A stretch of DNA of 64,000 nt, taken from positions 62,001-126,000 of the forward strand of contig NZ_JAOARO010000035.1 of the NCBI RefSeq assembly GCF_025211055.1, written 5' to 3'. This DNA is from Vallitalea sp. GTDB taxonomy: Bacteria; Bacillota; Clostridia; Lachnospirales; Vallitaleaceae. The notes beneath the pieces are model-generated. The model had not been told where the DNA came from and did not search any database. It was given only the letters and a program-made list of their open reading frames with translations. A program made the translations under genes and the position numbers. This document shows positions 33,827 through 43,882 of this stretch, piece by piece. How positions within the stretch are numbered: the stretch's first letter is position 1; every line of letters begins with the position of its first letter.

Positions 33827-34558
33827 ATGTCCTTAACGCCAGCACCAGCTTTAGAAAAAGGGCTAAAAATATTAGAAATAATAGCAAGGGAAGAACAAGT
33901 AAGTTTTAATCAGCTTCAATCAATGACGGGTTATAATGTAAGTAGTTTGAATCGTTATCTGCATACATTACGTTATCTGGACTATATACAGAAGAATTTG
34001 AACAATAAATATATAATAGGATTAAAGTTTTTTAGTTTGGCAGAGAAGAGTAATAGATGGCATTTCCTTAAGGAAGTAGCTAAAAAATATTTAGTTGATT
34101 TAAGTAATAAATACGGTATTAGTTTATTGCTAATAGGATATTCTAATGATCAGTTTATTGTTTTAACAAAACAAGCTCACAAGGATAATATTACAATGAT
34201 GAGTGTTGATACTTGTCGTTACTATGAAGAATCTATTACATGGGCTTTACCATATATTGTACACTTGGAAGAAGAAGAACAGAGTCGTATTGAAGAAATA
34301 TATGTAAGTAAGAATAATAATATTTTAGAACATATGAATCAGTTAAAGTCACACTTCTTAGATAATGGATATGTTCTTGATAATGGGTTCATTAATAAGA
34401 ATATATTACGTATCGGAGTACCATTATATGCTGGCGAATCTAAACCTATTGCTGTATTGGGAGCAGGAACTTTCAAGCAGCATTTGGAGGATAATGTAGA
34501 TGATGTAATTGAAGCTATGAAAGATACAAGTAGTAAGATAAGTGAGTTGGTTTTTTAA
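33827..34558 (+). CDS. IclR family transcriptional regulator
   Basis: A 243-residue regulator with an N-terminal winged helix (ALEKGLKILEIIAREEQVSF, then YNVSSLNRYLHTLRYLDYI) and a C-terminal GAF-like ligand domain ending GIxxxPLYAGES / IAVLGAGTF. IclR proteins control carbon-source use in response to a small metabolite. Next to an MFS gene, so it may control that gene. AAGGTACGG site precedes the ATG. Confidence 0.85.
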   Translation: MSLTPAPALEKGLKILEIIAREEQVSFNQLQSMTGYNVSSLNRYLHTLRYLDYIQKNLNNKYIIGLKFFSLAEKSNRWHFLKEVAKKYLVDLSNKYGISLLLIGYSNDQFIVLTKQAHKDNITMMSVDTCRYYEESITWALPYIVHLEEEEQSRIEEIYVSKNNNILEHMNQLKSHFLDNGYVLDNGFINKNILRIGVPLYAGESKPIAVLGAGTFKQHLEDNVDDVIEAMKDTSSKISELVF

Positions 34559-34602
34559 ATATAATTAATGATTACAAAACAGGATATTAAAACTTCTGAA
34601 TA

Positions 34603-34626
34603 GACCACCCGTATATACGGGTGGTC
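34603..34626. terminator. Bidirectional terminator
   Basis: gaccacccgta and tacgggtggtc form a perfect GC-rich stem between the convergent IclR gene and the substrate-binding-protein gene. Confidence 0.75.
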
Positions 34627-34630
34627 ATGA

Positions 34631-35439
34631 TTATTCAATATTCTTAATCGCCTCTTCAGCAAACTCTGTTGTAACAATATTATCATATTCTACTCTTTTA
34701 TCTAATTCACCAGCTGAATCAAGAATGTTTTGAAGTAGGTCAAGACCTGCTTTTTCAAAATATGGGTCTTTTCTCCAAGTATCTTGTTCTTTATATCTTT
34801 GCACAATCTGAATAAGCAATTCCATATCGGTATCTTTAAATTGTGGTTTAATAACTTCAGCAATTTCTTCAGGTGTATGTTCATCAACCCAGAGTTGACT
34901 TTTATAGATAGCATTGGTGAATTTTTGTATAGTTGCTGGGTTGGCTTTAATATAACTTTTTTCAGCCATGTATGCAGTATAAGGAACTAAACCGCTTTCT
35001 ATACCTAAAGATGTAACTACATGACCTTTGTCTTCATTTTCAATTTTTGAAGCAGATGGCTCGAATTCTGCTGTATAGTCTCCTGTACCACCAATAAATG
35101 AACCAGCAGTAGCTGTGAAATCAATATTAGTAATAATCTCTACATCTTCATATGGTTTGATATTATTCTTTTTCAAGATGTATTCTAGAACCATCTGAGG
35201 CATTCCACCTGGGCGACCACCAATTATTGTTTTGCCTTTCAAATCTTCCAAGTTAAATTCTTCATCAGTTCTTCCTATTAAAAAATTTCCAGCTCTTTGG
35301 GTAAGTTGTGCGAAATTGATTATATAGTCCTCTTTGCCTTCATTGAAAACGTAAATAGATGCTTCTGGTCCCATGAAAGCTATGTCTGCGTTATTTGATA
35401 TTAGAGCTGTCATTGATTTATCTGCACCCCATCCTGTTG
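34631..35439 (-). pseudogene. ABC substrate-binding protein, C-terminal part
   Basis: Main body of an NMT1/SsuA/ThiY-type periplasmic-binding protein: DKSMTALISNNADIAFMGPE, LKGKTIIGGRPGGMPQ, and a C-terminal helix-rich lobe. It lacks a signal peptide because the first 70 or so residues lie 19 kb away at 54,598-54,806. Joining the two at the 16-base core gives a 333-residue frame reading LTTGWGADKSMTAL. The substrate is unknown; the family binds sulfonates, nitrate, thiamine precursors or riboflavin-like compounds. The partner permease and ATPase genes are at 24.3-30.7 kb. Confidence 0.92.
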
Positions 35440-35507
35440 GTTATATTAGTCCATAACTATATTTTTATCACTATGTAACTTAATAAATTAAATATAATGT
35501 TGTGTTT

Positions 35508-36569
35508 TTATCGGAAGAGACCAGATTCTCTTGCTTTGTAGATATAAGAAAAGCCATTTTTTCTTATATCTTTATCTTTAACATTACCACAATCATATAA
35601 TCCAATACCAATGGCTAGTAATGTTGTTGAAGCTATGGCGGTTAGTTTAGACCATGGAGGGAAAGGTACTCCAACAATATTTGATGCAGTTACTAGGGTT
35701 GTGGGTATACTTACTTTTAGCATTGAGTTTATTAAAGTTTTTCGTATACTCCATTTATGTTCTTTCATAATTCTTTCAATATCGTTTATTGCCATTTCTA
35801 TTGATTCTTTAAAAGTGATAAGAGTTTCTTCTAATTGCTCAGGACATTCAGCTATAGCTAACTCTCCTTCAAATCTAGTAAATTCTTTTCTTAATGCCAA
35901 AAGCTCATTTTTATGTTTAAGTTTAAAATCAATTATTGCATCTAGAGGTATATTACGATTTGGTATAGGCATAGCATTACCAAAATATGATAGAAAGACT
36001 TGCTTTCCTGTATTACGTGAAGCCTTATAAGCTATATTCTGTGCAGGTCTTGAATCAGTACCAATAACCATACCATTGTCATTAGCAATAGCTAGATATT
36101 TAGCTAAAATAGACATATACCTAAAAAGAACATTCTTGTCAATTTGTAACCATCTTCCATCTAGTTCTTGTTCTATATGACCTGTTTCTTGCAACATATC
36201 TAAAATGACATTTGTAGTTTTACTTCTATGTAATAAATGCTGTTCATTAGGTAAATTAAGTTTCTCATGATGAATTAACTGTCTATTATCTTTTCTATAA
36301 GTTTGTCTATGTCTTTTTAGAACTCTTTCAAACTCAATACGTAATTCTGACTCAAAATCATGATAATGCTCCGAACAAAAAAGAGCGTCGGGTCTTACAG
36401 CAGTATATAAACCACTATCTCTTAAATATTGTAACTCTGGACTTATATAAAAGTCATTCTCATCATAAGGCATAATTGATGCTACTTCATCCCAATATAA
36501 AAGTGCATTTCTGAGCCAGATTCCATCTTTAATATCTATTTCAGGGTAATATAAAATGCTTCGCTTCAT
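35508..36569 (-). CDS. DUF6236 family protein
   Basis: A 353-residue protein. The start (LYYPEIDIKDGIWLRNALLY) and the following block around WDEVASIMPYDE match DUF6236 as I remember it, a family of unknown function often found in accessory DNA. A hydrophobic patch near residues 295-325 (LTAIASTTLLAIGIGLYD) could be one membrane segment. GGAGG lies just upstream of the ATG. It is the first gene inside the left end of element 2, transcribed toward attL. Defence or regulatory roles are possible but not shown by sequence. Confidence 0.65.
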   Translation of the reverse strand: MKRSILYYPEIDIKDGIWLRNALLYWDEVASIMPYDENDFYISPELQYLRDSGLYTAVRPDALFCSEHYHDFESELRIEFERVLKRHRQTYRKDNRQLIHHEKLNLPNEQHLLHRSKTTNVILDMLQETGHIEQELDGRWLQIDKNVLFRYMSILAKYLAIANDNGMVIGTDSRPAQNIAYKASRNTGKQVFLSYFGNAMPIPNRNIPLDAIIDFKLKHKNELLALRKEFTRFEGELAIAECPEQLEETLITFKESIEMAINDIERIMKEHKWSIRKTLINSMLKVSIPTTLVTASNIVGVPFPPWSKLTAIASTTLLAIGIGLYDCGNVKDKDIRKNGFSYIYKARESGLFR

Positions 36570-36867
36570 TAATTTCCTCCTCGTGGTTTTTAGTATTTTA
36601 ACTGAAAAGAACTATTTTTATAGTATCAGATGAGTCATCCCAAAGCAATGATATTTTAGATTATAGTAAATAATACATTTCTAAAAGAAATTCTAAGTTT
36701 TTTATTATTATCAATAAAAAAATAACATTTTGTTCAAATAGGGTGGGTATAGAAATAACGGTTATTCATAAAAGGGGTGTGAAGCCCTAAAAAAAGAGAA
36801 TATAGTGATATCTAGTATATGCATTTAGGGTATAGCCTAAATAAACATATGGAAAGGAGAAGTAGCT

Positions 36868-37230
36868 ATGAACAAAATGACCAATAGTAAGACATCTTTT
36901 GAAAAGGAGGTGTCAGCTACAAGGAACCAAGATGATTCAAATCAAGTTATAGTTGATATGAGGTATTGCGTAGGTAAGGATGAATCAGAAGGACATTATC
37001 TTGCAATAACACGTCGATTAAGGGAAGGGGGATTACTAATATTTCAGAACCTTAGTGAATTAGGTAAAAACTCCCATCAAATACAACGTGAGTGGACAAA
37101 GTTAATACGTGAGGAGAAAGTAGATATCATTGTTCTTGAACCTCAAATAATTAGTACAATAAGCAAAGGTGATTTAGAAGCAGAATTAATATATGACACT
37201 ATTTTAGGTATCTTAAGACTAGCAGGCTAG
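36868..37230 (+). CDS. Inactive-looking resolvase paralogue
   Basis: A 120-residue protein aligned along its length with the catalytic domain of the next gene (shared NSKT start, REG.LL, QIQ.EW..L.RE.KV.IIVLE). The catalytic region FYGRVSTKEQ of the neighbour is FEKEVSATRNQ here: the Ser (16) is kept but Tyr12 and Arg14 are changed to Glu. The conserved ELDRLGRN is NLSELGKN, losing the active-site Asp and Arg residues. The protein stops before the E-helix, so it also lacks the DNA-binding domain. It may be a dimer-poisoning or regulatory partner, or a decaying copy. GGAG precedes the ATG; 15 bases separate it from the next gene. Confidence 0.75.
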   Translation: MNKMTNSKTSFEKEVSATRNQDDSNQVIVDMRYCVGKDESEGHYLAITRRLREGGLLIFQNLSELGKNSHQIQREWTKLIREEKVDIIVLEPQIISTISKGDLEAELIYDTILGILRLAG

Positions 37231-37245
37231 AGAGGAGAAATAGTT

Positions 37246-37908
37246 ATGAACCAAATAACTAATAGCAAGACGTTTTTCTATGGGCGAGTATCTACAAAAG
37301 AACAAGACCCAGATAGACAAATTACTGCTGTAAAAAAGTATTGTGTAGATAATGATATATCATTAGATGAAAGAGATATATACATTGACAGACAATCGGG
37401 AAAAGATTTTCAAAGAGAAGGTTATATAACATTGAAGCGTCAATTAAGAGAAGGATACTTGCTACTTATCAAGGAACTTGACCGATTAGGTAGAAATTAT
37501 TCTCAGATACAGGAAGAATGGAGAGAATTAACACGTGAGAGAAAAGTAAATATTATTGTTTTAGAAACAGACCTACTTAATACAGTGAATAAAAGTGAAC
37601 TTGAGTGTACTTTGATAGCAGACATATCACTAAGTATTTTAAGTTATGTAGCTCAAAAAGAGAGAAATAAGATGTTGATTCGCCAAAGGGAAGGAATCGC
37701 AAAGGCCAAATTACAAGGAAAATATACTGGTAGACGCCCGATTGACGTTGATATGGAATTATTTGCTGAGTTATATACTAAATGGCGAGTTAATAAAGAA
37801 CTTAAGGCGGTTGATTGTATGCGTCTGCTGGGAATTAAACCAGGGGTATTCTATAAGCATGTAAGAGCTTGGGAAAAGAAAAATAACATACAACTTGAAT
37901 CCAAGTAA
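37246..37908 (+). CDS. Small serine recombinase (resolvase/invertase)
   Basis: A 220-residue serine recombinase. Catalytic domain with FYGRVSTKEQ (Ser16), KELDRLGRN and IADISLSILSYVAQKERNKM; hinge GIAKAKLQGKYTGRRP; C-terminal helix-turn-helix-like segment (LKAVDCMRLLGIKPGVFYKH). Resolves cointegrates or flips short segments at paired sites. GGAG site precedes the ATG. Its target sites were not identified; candidates are the repeats in the gap at 42.2-42.6 kb. Confidence 0.9.
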   Translation: MNQITNSKTFFYGRVSTKEQDPDRQITAVKKYCVDNDISLDERDIYIDRQSGKDFQREGYITLKRQLREGYLLLIKELDRLGRNYSQIQEEWRELTRERKVNIIVLETDLLNTVNKSELECTLIADISLSILSYVAQKERNKMLIRQREGIAKAKLQGKYTGRRPIDVDMELFAELYTKWRVNKELKAVDCMRLLGIKPGVFYKHVRAWEKKNNIQLESK

Positions 37909-37933
37909 TAAGAAATTGAAAGGAGAACGAAAG

Positions 37934-39421
37934 ATGATAAATATAAGATTAAGTAAAGTGATTAAAAATATAACAACAATTTCATTAGCAGCATCAATTA
38001 TGATAAACCCTATTCAAGTACTAGCTAATAATCATCAAGAAGCATTGTTAAATAGTGGAACTATAACATCAACATTAGTATTTGAAGATTTAAAAGCAAA
38101 CTATAAGAAGATATTAATTGACAATGAGCAGAACATAACGAAGGAACTATATGAATCCTTATTTGTGACATGTACGCAAGAGAATTACAAACAGAAAAGC
38201 AATATGGCAAGTGCCTTTGATATTGGTTCTAGAATAAAAAGTATGGATACAGTAGATAAACTTACGGAATTTACAATAAGGCAATATAAAGATTTATCTA
38301 AAGATGCATGGTATGCAAAGGATGTAGCTCTAGCATCTGCATTAGGAATTACATATGGGTATCCAGATAGTACTTTTAGACCTAATGAAAAAGTAACAAG
38401 ATTACAATTTATGGTGTTACTAGGACGAGCCACATTAGGTAAAGGTAATATGACCAAGAGAAGATTTATGTGGGAAAATGGCGATATAGATGGGACAAGT
38501 CCCTACCACTTATCCAATAATATAGCTACAAATCAGTGGTTCGAGAACGAATATAAGACAATAGCCACAAAGTTATTTCCTGATAAGGTTTATACACTAG
38601 AACAACTTAAACAGCCAATAACAAGGTATGAAGCGGCATATTGGATATACAATGTATGGGATTATATATCTATAGATAAAGAACATGATGGTAAAGTGTT
38701 GGAATATGCTATGAAAGAATCTGTTAAAAACTTTAGATTCTTTGGTGATAATATAACTGTTGCAGAAGCTGGATTATCAATGAATCAATTAAAAGAAATG
38801 AAAGGTCAGCATACTCATATTAAGAAAGAGGAAACCATGTTTGGAGAATATTACATTAATCCTATTGATGTTAAGGCTAAGATAGAGAAAGTGCCAGAAT
38901 GGTATGCACTAGAGCCTATATTCTTAGAGAAGCATGGCATTATACAGGGGTATCCTGACGGAGAATATAAAGGATATAATCAAATGACAAGAGCAGAAGC
39001 TGTAGCATTTATTAATCGTGTAGCAACACCTATTCTTAGAAAAAACAAGCTTAACCAAACACCAGAAGAATATATCTATGAAAAGACAGGTGTAGAGGAA
39101 TTTAAATATAGGTTAAGCATTCTATATCCTGATATAAAAGTCGTTGAGAGTAACAGGGTAGATAGGTCTAAATGGAGTATTACTATAGATGTAAGAAGAG
39201 ACTTAGAACCACAATATAAGCAGACAGAAAAGTATCTATTAAGCAAGGGATATAGTAGTAGCGATATAGAACGTGTCTTAAACTACATTAAACAAAAGCA
39301 ACGACTTCAAGAAGGTTTACCTGATAGGTCAAGAATTATAAGTATAGAGAATAATGATAATATTGGAATACAAGGACTCAAATGGAGTGCATGGATAGTA
39401 ATAGATGAAATTCAAGAATAG
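37934..39421 (+). CDS. Exported S-layer-homology (SLH) protein
   Basis: About 495 residues with an N-terminal signal peptide (VIKNITTISLAASIMINPIQ, cleavage near VLA-NN). Two SLH-like modules: about 85-140 (DAWYAKDVALASALGITYGY ... TRLQFMVLLGRA) and about 315-370 (EWYALEPIFLEKHGIIQGYP ... TRAEAVAFINR), with a more diverged one between. SLH modules hold proteins to pyruvylated wall polymer. The start at 37934 has AGGAG upstream; the longer frame from 37895 overlaps the resolvase gene. The stop lies 11 bases before the next gene, suggesting a two-gene surface operon. Confidence 0.82.
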   Translation: MINIRLSKVIKNITTISLAASIMINPIQVLANNHQEALLNSGTITSTLVFEDLKANYKKILIDNEQNITKELYESLFVTCTQENYKQKSNMASAFDIGSRIKSMDTVDKLTEFTIRQYKDLSKDAWYAKDVALASALGITYGYPDSTFRPNEKVTRLQFMVLLGRATLGKGNMTKRRFMWENGDIDGTSPYHLSNNIATNQWFENEYKTIATKLFPDKVYTLEQLKQPITRYEAAYWIYNVWDYISIDKEHDGKVLEYAMKESVKNFRFFGDNITVAEAGLSMNQLKEMKGQHTHIKKEETMFGEYYINPIDVKAKIEKVPEWYALEPIFLEKHGIIQGYPDGEYKGYNQMTRAEAVAFINRVATPILRKNKLNQTPEEYIYEKTGVEEFKYRLSILYPDIKVVESNRVDRSKWSITIDVRRDLEPQYKQTEKYLLSKGYSSSDIERVLNYIKQKQRLQEGLPDRSRIISIENNDNIGIQGLKWSAWIVIDEIQE

Positions 39422-39432
39422 GAGACGATAGA

Positions 39433-41957
39433 ATGAACAGAACAATAAGGTTATGTATATGCATAATATTGGTATTTTCCATGATAAATATTAACATAGA
39501 CGCTGAAACTATTACGTTAGATAGTATTCTTCATCAAGCAAATATTGATTTTTGTGAGATACAACGAATAGATATTAAGGTATTAGAAGACGATTTACCA
39601 TTTAAGAAAAGTGAAACAGGTAAAATATCTAACGAATATGTGAATGTTGAAGTATACAATAAGTATGGATTAGTCGTATTTGGAGAACCGTATGGGGATA
39701 TGGATAGTAAAGGAGAACATAGATACTTAGGTGTGACGCTTGATGGACAACCCTTCCCTAACCCTCAAAAGGAACAGGATGTAAAAGGAGTAAGTCTATT
39801 CAATTTTAAGAATTGGATAGAGAATCCTTGGAATGATAAGCAAGTAAAACAAAAGGGGGTACAAAGACCATCAATATATGATGGTGATAATGGAGAATTA
39901 AGAAAGCAATATGAAGATAATATTCGGGCAAGTTTAATAGCAAGTAAGGACTATTCACATCGATACAAGGTAAATAACTTAGATAAAAATGGAAACGATA
40001 TACAATGGTATAAATATTTCCATATAGTAACACCACCAACAACTTATACTAAAGGCCTATCGTGGGCATGGTATAAAGATAACAAAGGAAAACTATGGTA
40101 CATAACATTGCCTTTAGTAACAAGAGAAGAAGAAAGAAAAATAGTTATTGAGGAAGAAGAACCAGAGGATGATAGCAGTTCCATACCACCTGTAGGAGAA
40201 TATCAATTCATAATACCAGAAAACTATCTCACCAAATATGTATCTGATATTTATGCTTGGGATAGCAATGATTTTAATGAAAGAGATAAAATTACATATG
40301 CAGGAACACCCCAATATCTCAATGATAATGGTAGTAAAACCGTATATGTGTCTCATTCTTGTTCTCGACCATATTGTCACACAGAGCATGGTACATACAC
40401 AAGCTATTCCTACAGATCGGGCTGGGATGAGCATGGTAGTGTAGAATATGACCCCAAGGACAAAACAAAGGTACTAAGTGATGATAGATATTGGACAAAG
40501 GACTATACAGACTATTACCATTCAGATACTTGGAATCATAAATGGGATAATCAAGGGGTATTCTCATTAGCTCATAGTGTAGGAAGTATAGCTAAAGACA
40601 GTACTATAAGAAACAATAGTTTTTTTACTTCAAACGAAACAGACAGCTTTAATTTAGCTAATGTAAACGGAACAATGTGGTTATCAAGATTCTATCTACC
40701 TGATAGACCAACAATAGCATCATGGAAAAATAATAAACCTAATGCATTAAATGAATTTAATATAGGATTAATTCCAAGTACAAGTAGAGGAACTGTTGGC
40801 ATAGTGAACAATAGCTTTTCAACAAGCATTTCAGCCAATGAAAGAAAATATATTAGAGACTGGAATCTAGGTGCATTCTCAAATACAACAGACTATACAA
40901 CCTACTCCATTAGCAATAATAATAACAATGTTGCAGCTAATGTGCATGTGGGAGTAAAAGTATCACAGAGCTCAAAAGTTATAGGCAGTATTGTTAATAG
41001 TGGTAAATGGAGTGGTAGTACATATAAAATAATTGAAACAGATAATGATAATATAAGATTTTATCCCGAGTATAAAATGAAATATCAAGATAATACTGGG
41101 GCTGAATATGACATTTATATGGTAGGTGACAAACTTAGAGAATTTAAGGCATTGAATAGACATGATATTAAGATAACAAAAGGTAAAACATATATGGAAG
41201 GGGTATTCGCTAGAGATATTCGAGCAAAAGAATTATCCAAAAGAAATTATGGATATCCAGTCTTACCTAAAGCTGGAGCATATAATATCAAATCTGTTGA
41301 AGATATGAAAGTGACTATAACATCATATATCCCAAGGGTCAAATCATCTGTAGCATCAAGTTGGGGGTATACTGATAATTCCCAGAAAGTGCATAGTGAT
41401 ATTGTTAGTGATATATACAATGATTTGAAGAAAGAAAAATATGTGTTATATGTTAAAGGTAAGTATATATCACCTAAATCAAGGGATTTTAGTGGTCGAT
41501 TTGGATTAGATACCGGTGTAAGCGTTAGTTCTAAGAATAATGGTTCTAAGGTGTATAATATAAAATATGATGGTACATTAAGAGCAAGTAGTTCAGCCGA
41601 TAATATTCTGGTAGATTTGGATTTAAAAAATAGAATTTCAGGTGCTTTAGAAAGAGGTACTGGAACAGGTGGCTGGTATAATGAAGAAGTATCTAATGTT
41701 GAGGTAGTGAGATATGAAACGGTATTAACTATTAGAAAGCCAAAAGCAATGAGTGCTATATCCTATGGATTAGGACCTTCTATAGTAGATAATATTAGGT
41801 ATATTCTAGTGGTGATGTAGCAAAATTAGCTTATGAGCCAAGGATAAAAGGGGTAACTATCAATGGATACAATATGGACTTTTCAATTAATGAGAACTTA
41901 ACAGGGTTTGTTAATGGTTTTATTATTCCAGATGTGAGTGTTAATGATTTGAAATAA
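39433..41957 (+). pseudogene. Large exported protein, frameshifted near its C-terminus
   Basis: The first frame (39,433-41,820) encodes 795 residues with a signal peptide (RLCICIILVFSMININIDA). It is rich in Tyr, Asn, Ser and beta structure, with no domain I recognise; a His/Cys-bearing segment (SHSCSRPYCHTEHGTYTSYS) near residue 310 could bind metal. Around 41,800 (after SYGLGPSIVDNIRYI) the frame ends early, but the next frame continues sensibly (SGDVAKLAYEPRIKGV ... FIIPDVSVNDLK) to 41,957. A one-base indel explains this. The gene follows the SLH gene by 11 bases. Whether the long first frame still makes a working protein is unknown. Confidence 0.7.
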
Positions 41958-42802
41958 TAAATTATGATAAATGGGGTTCAATATCCCACTTTTATTTACT
42001 TTTATATATCCCATATCTATATTTCCTGTAAGAATCCTTTAGGTGTTTGTATTTCTGATTTTAATTTATCTAAATTTATTGCTTCCACGATAATTACTCC
42101 TTTTGGTTTTTTATTTATTTTACATCTAAACTTTGATAAATGCAAATAGTTGAAGTGATGGAAAGATGATTTTTAAACTAATAGACTGTACGCGCAAAAA
42201 GAAATATGAAGTATCAATAACTTAAAATAATCACAAAATGTGAGGATGAATGTTGAATGTGAGGAAAAAAAATATCACGCGGCCCTTTTTTCTGAAAAAG
42301 GGTGTAATTTCTGGGGTTTTAAAAATAAAATAATAAGGGTAATGAAGTGTGAGGTGAAAAAGTAATAAAAATCTTCACGCGAGGGGTCTTTCTTACCTTG
42401 TGAGAAATTTATATGACATTAATTGAAAGTGATAACTGTGAAAATAAGATGATTTTTTGCATTGTTACAACAAATAGTTACTTAACATACGATAAAATTA
42501 TTTCAAAAGATACGGTTAATAGGATTTCAAATAATATTTGTTACATATATTTCTTATCGTACAATATATACGAATCATAGTAAAAACCATAACGGTTCCC
42601 ATTGAAAAGAATGGCGTAAGAGTAGACAAATTATATTATTGAATATAACAAAATATAGTTGTGAATGAAGATGATATATTGTAAAACAAAACGTTTCATA
42701 TTATAGAAGAAGGTAAAACATAGTAGCAATAATACAAAATATAGTAGATGAGTATTTTTGATATTATGTTCGACAAAAAATGGTAAGGGAAGGGGGAAGA
42801 AT
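41958..42802. other. Non-coding region with repeated TGTGAGG and CACGCG motifs
   Basis: 845 bases without a convincing gene. TGTGAGG occurs at 42239, 42258 and 42348 and a related form near 42,409. TCACGCG follows in two places (near 42,275 and 42,375), giving two imperfect hairpins. A stem cccttttt/aaaaaggg lies near 42,283-42,302. TACGATAA (42488-42495) and TTATCGTA (42554-42561) form another spaced inverted repeat. Candidate roles are recombination sites for the resolvase or a replication/transfer origin. Confidence 0.4.
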
Positions 42803-43036
42803 GTGACTAACGATAGATTAAATAAACATGAACTGAATCATTTGATACAGATGCGAACTGAAGCATTAATAGATTCGCTTAATATTCAGACAGAAAGAAA
42901 ATATCCAGAAAAACAACTAAGGGATTTTGTTAATCAAAGTCAATATTATATTGCTATGAAGGATAGAGAATCGACATGGTTTTGGACTTCTGAAGCAATT
43001 ATTGCTCGTAAGATTATAAATGAACTTAATTTATAG
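42803..43036 (+). CDS. Small hypothetical protein
   Basis: About 77 residues, charged and helical, ending STWFWTSEAIIARKIINELN. I do not recognise it. The GTG start at 42803 has a strong AGGGGGA site 6 bases upstream; the frame extends further upstream but without a site. It lies just before the left inverted repeat of the blaI-blaR1 transposon. Confidence 0.5.
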   Translation: MTNDRLNKHELNHLIQMRTEALIDSLNIQTERKYPEKQLRDFVNQSQYYIAMKDRESTWFWTSEAIIARKIINELNL

Positions 43037-43122
43037 CTTACTTGGAAATTGAAGAATAATATATATACTCTAAACGAGCAAATTAGATTGCAAATATTTA
43101 CAGCACCTAGTTAAACTAAGCC

Positions 43123-43387
43123 CTACGCAACTTTAAAAGCTTTTAAAACGCTATCCAAAGGAACGTTGTTTTTGGCACATTGATAAATCCAAGAGATATT
43201 ATTAACTTTAGTTTGGCAACGGGATTTACGTAATCCTTCACTAAACTGCATGATACTTCCAGTACCTATAGTACAAAATAAATGCACTAAGGATAGTTGA
43301 AGCCAAAGCCTCTTAATTCCTTTTATAGAACGTATTTAGTATTTATCAAATCCTATTTGATTCTTCTCTTGCTTAAAGAATACTTCA
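43123..43387 (-). pseudogene. Transposase remnant (C-terminal piece)
   Basis: On the minus strand, with frame corrections, the DNA codes for the end of an IS4-type DDE transposase (FDKYQIRSIKGIKRLW-like start, LVHLFCTIG, then a C-terminal tail). It is broken by stops and lacks the N-terminal two thirds. Its first 120 bases are nearly identical to the remnant at 46.6 kb. Confidence 0.65.
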
Positions 43388-43447
43388 CTTACTGGCAGCT
43401 TTTTGTATGATTTGATTAACAATTGAAGATTTATTAAAAAATCTTTA

Positions 43448-43505
43448 TTGACATTTTAGTCTATAAGGCGTAGACTAAAACACAAGGTCGATAATATATA
43501 GACTA
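43448..43505 (+). promoter_or_regulatory. blaI-blaR1 promoter and repressor site
   Basis: TTGACA (43448-43453) is followed after 17 bases by TAGACT as a -10. A 10-base dyad TTTTAGTCTA / TAGACTAAAA (spacer 7) covers the spacer and -10, and another TATAGACTA half lies near 43,496. Location and symmetry fit autorepression by the downstream BlaI-type protein. Confidence 0.65.
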
Positions 43506-43517
43506 AGGAGGTTTAGC

Positions 43518-43880
43518 ATGATAGATTATAAACTAACTGAAAGTGAAGAAAAGTTTGCAGATATCATTTGGAAGAATGAGCCTATTGGTTCTGGTGATCT
43601 CGTAAAGCTATGTGAGAAAGAAATGAATTGGAAAAAGTCCACAACATATACAGTGTTAAAAAAATTATGTGAAAAAGGTATTTTCCAAAATAAAAACGCT
43701 CTTGTTTCATCTCTAATTACAAAGAATGAATATTGTTCAAAACAAAGTATACGTTTTGTTGAGGATACTTTTGGAGGGTCATTGCCGAAATTTTTAACAG
43801 CTTTTATTGGAGCAAGAAAATTAAGTAAACACCAAGCTGAAAAGTTGAAAAGAATGATTGATGAGCACAAGGAGGTGTAG
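43518..43880 (+). CDS. BlaI/MecI/CopY family repressor
   Basis: A 120-residue winged-helix repressor (LTESEEKFADIIWKNEPIGS, then WKKSTTYTVLKKLCEKGIF as the recognition helix and wing). C-terminal dimer helices contain the region usually cut by BlaR1. It represses its own operon until the partner sensor protease removes it. GGAGG lies 8 bases before the ATG; the stop is 2 bases from blaR1. No beta-lactamase gene is nearby, so the target is unknown. Confidence 0.93.
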   Translation: MIDYKLTESEEKFADIIWKNEPIGSGDLVKLCEKEMNWKKSTTYTVLKKLCEKGIFQNKNALVSSLITKNEYCSKQSIRFVEDTFGGSLPKFLTAFIGARKLSKHQAEKLKRMIDEHKEV

Positions 43881-43882
43881 CA

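Noticed and set aside
30712..34630. A third insertion separating the binding-protein gene from the ATPase gene
   Set aside because: The genes between (repeat proteins, MFS, IclR) lack a recombinase or matching end sequences, both flanking genes have complete ends there, and terminators separate the units. Ordinary gene arrangement fits better.
35611..36030. 139-codon ORF opposite the DUF6236 gene
   Set aside because: Antisense shadow: codon pattern and ribosome site support the minus-strand gene.
41790..41825. Programmed frameshift in the large exported protein gene
   Set aside because: No slippery heptamer or downstream stem-loop is visible at the break; a simple indel is more likely.
41964..42149. 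Possible 61-codon gene
   Set aside because: No ribosome site, composition unlike coding DNA nearby, and it overlaps the region of repeated motifs.
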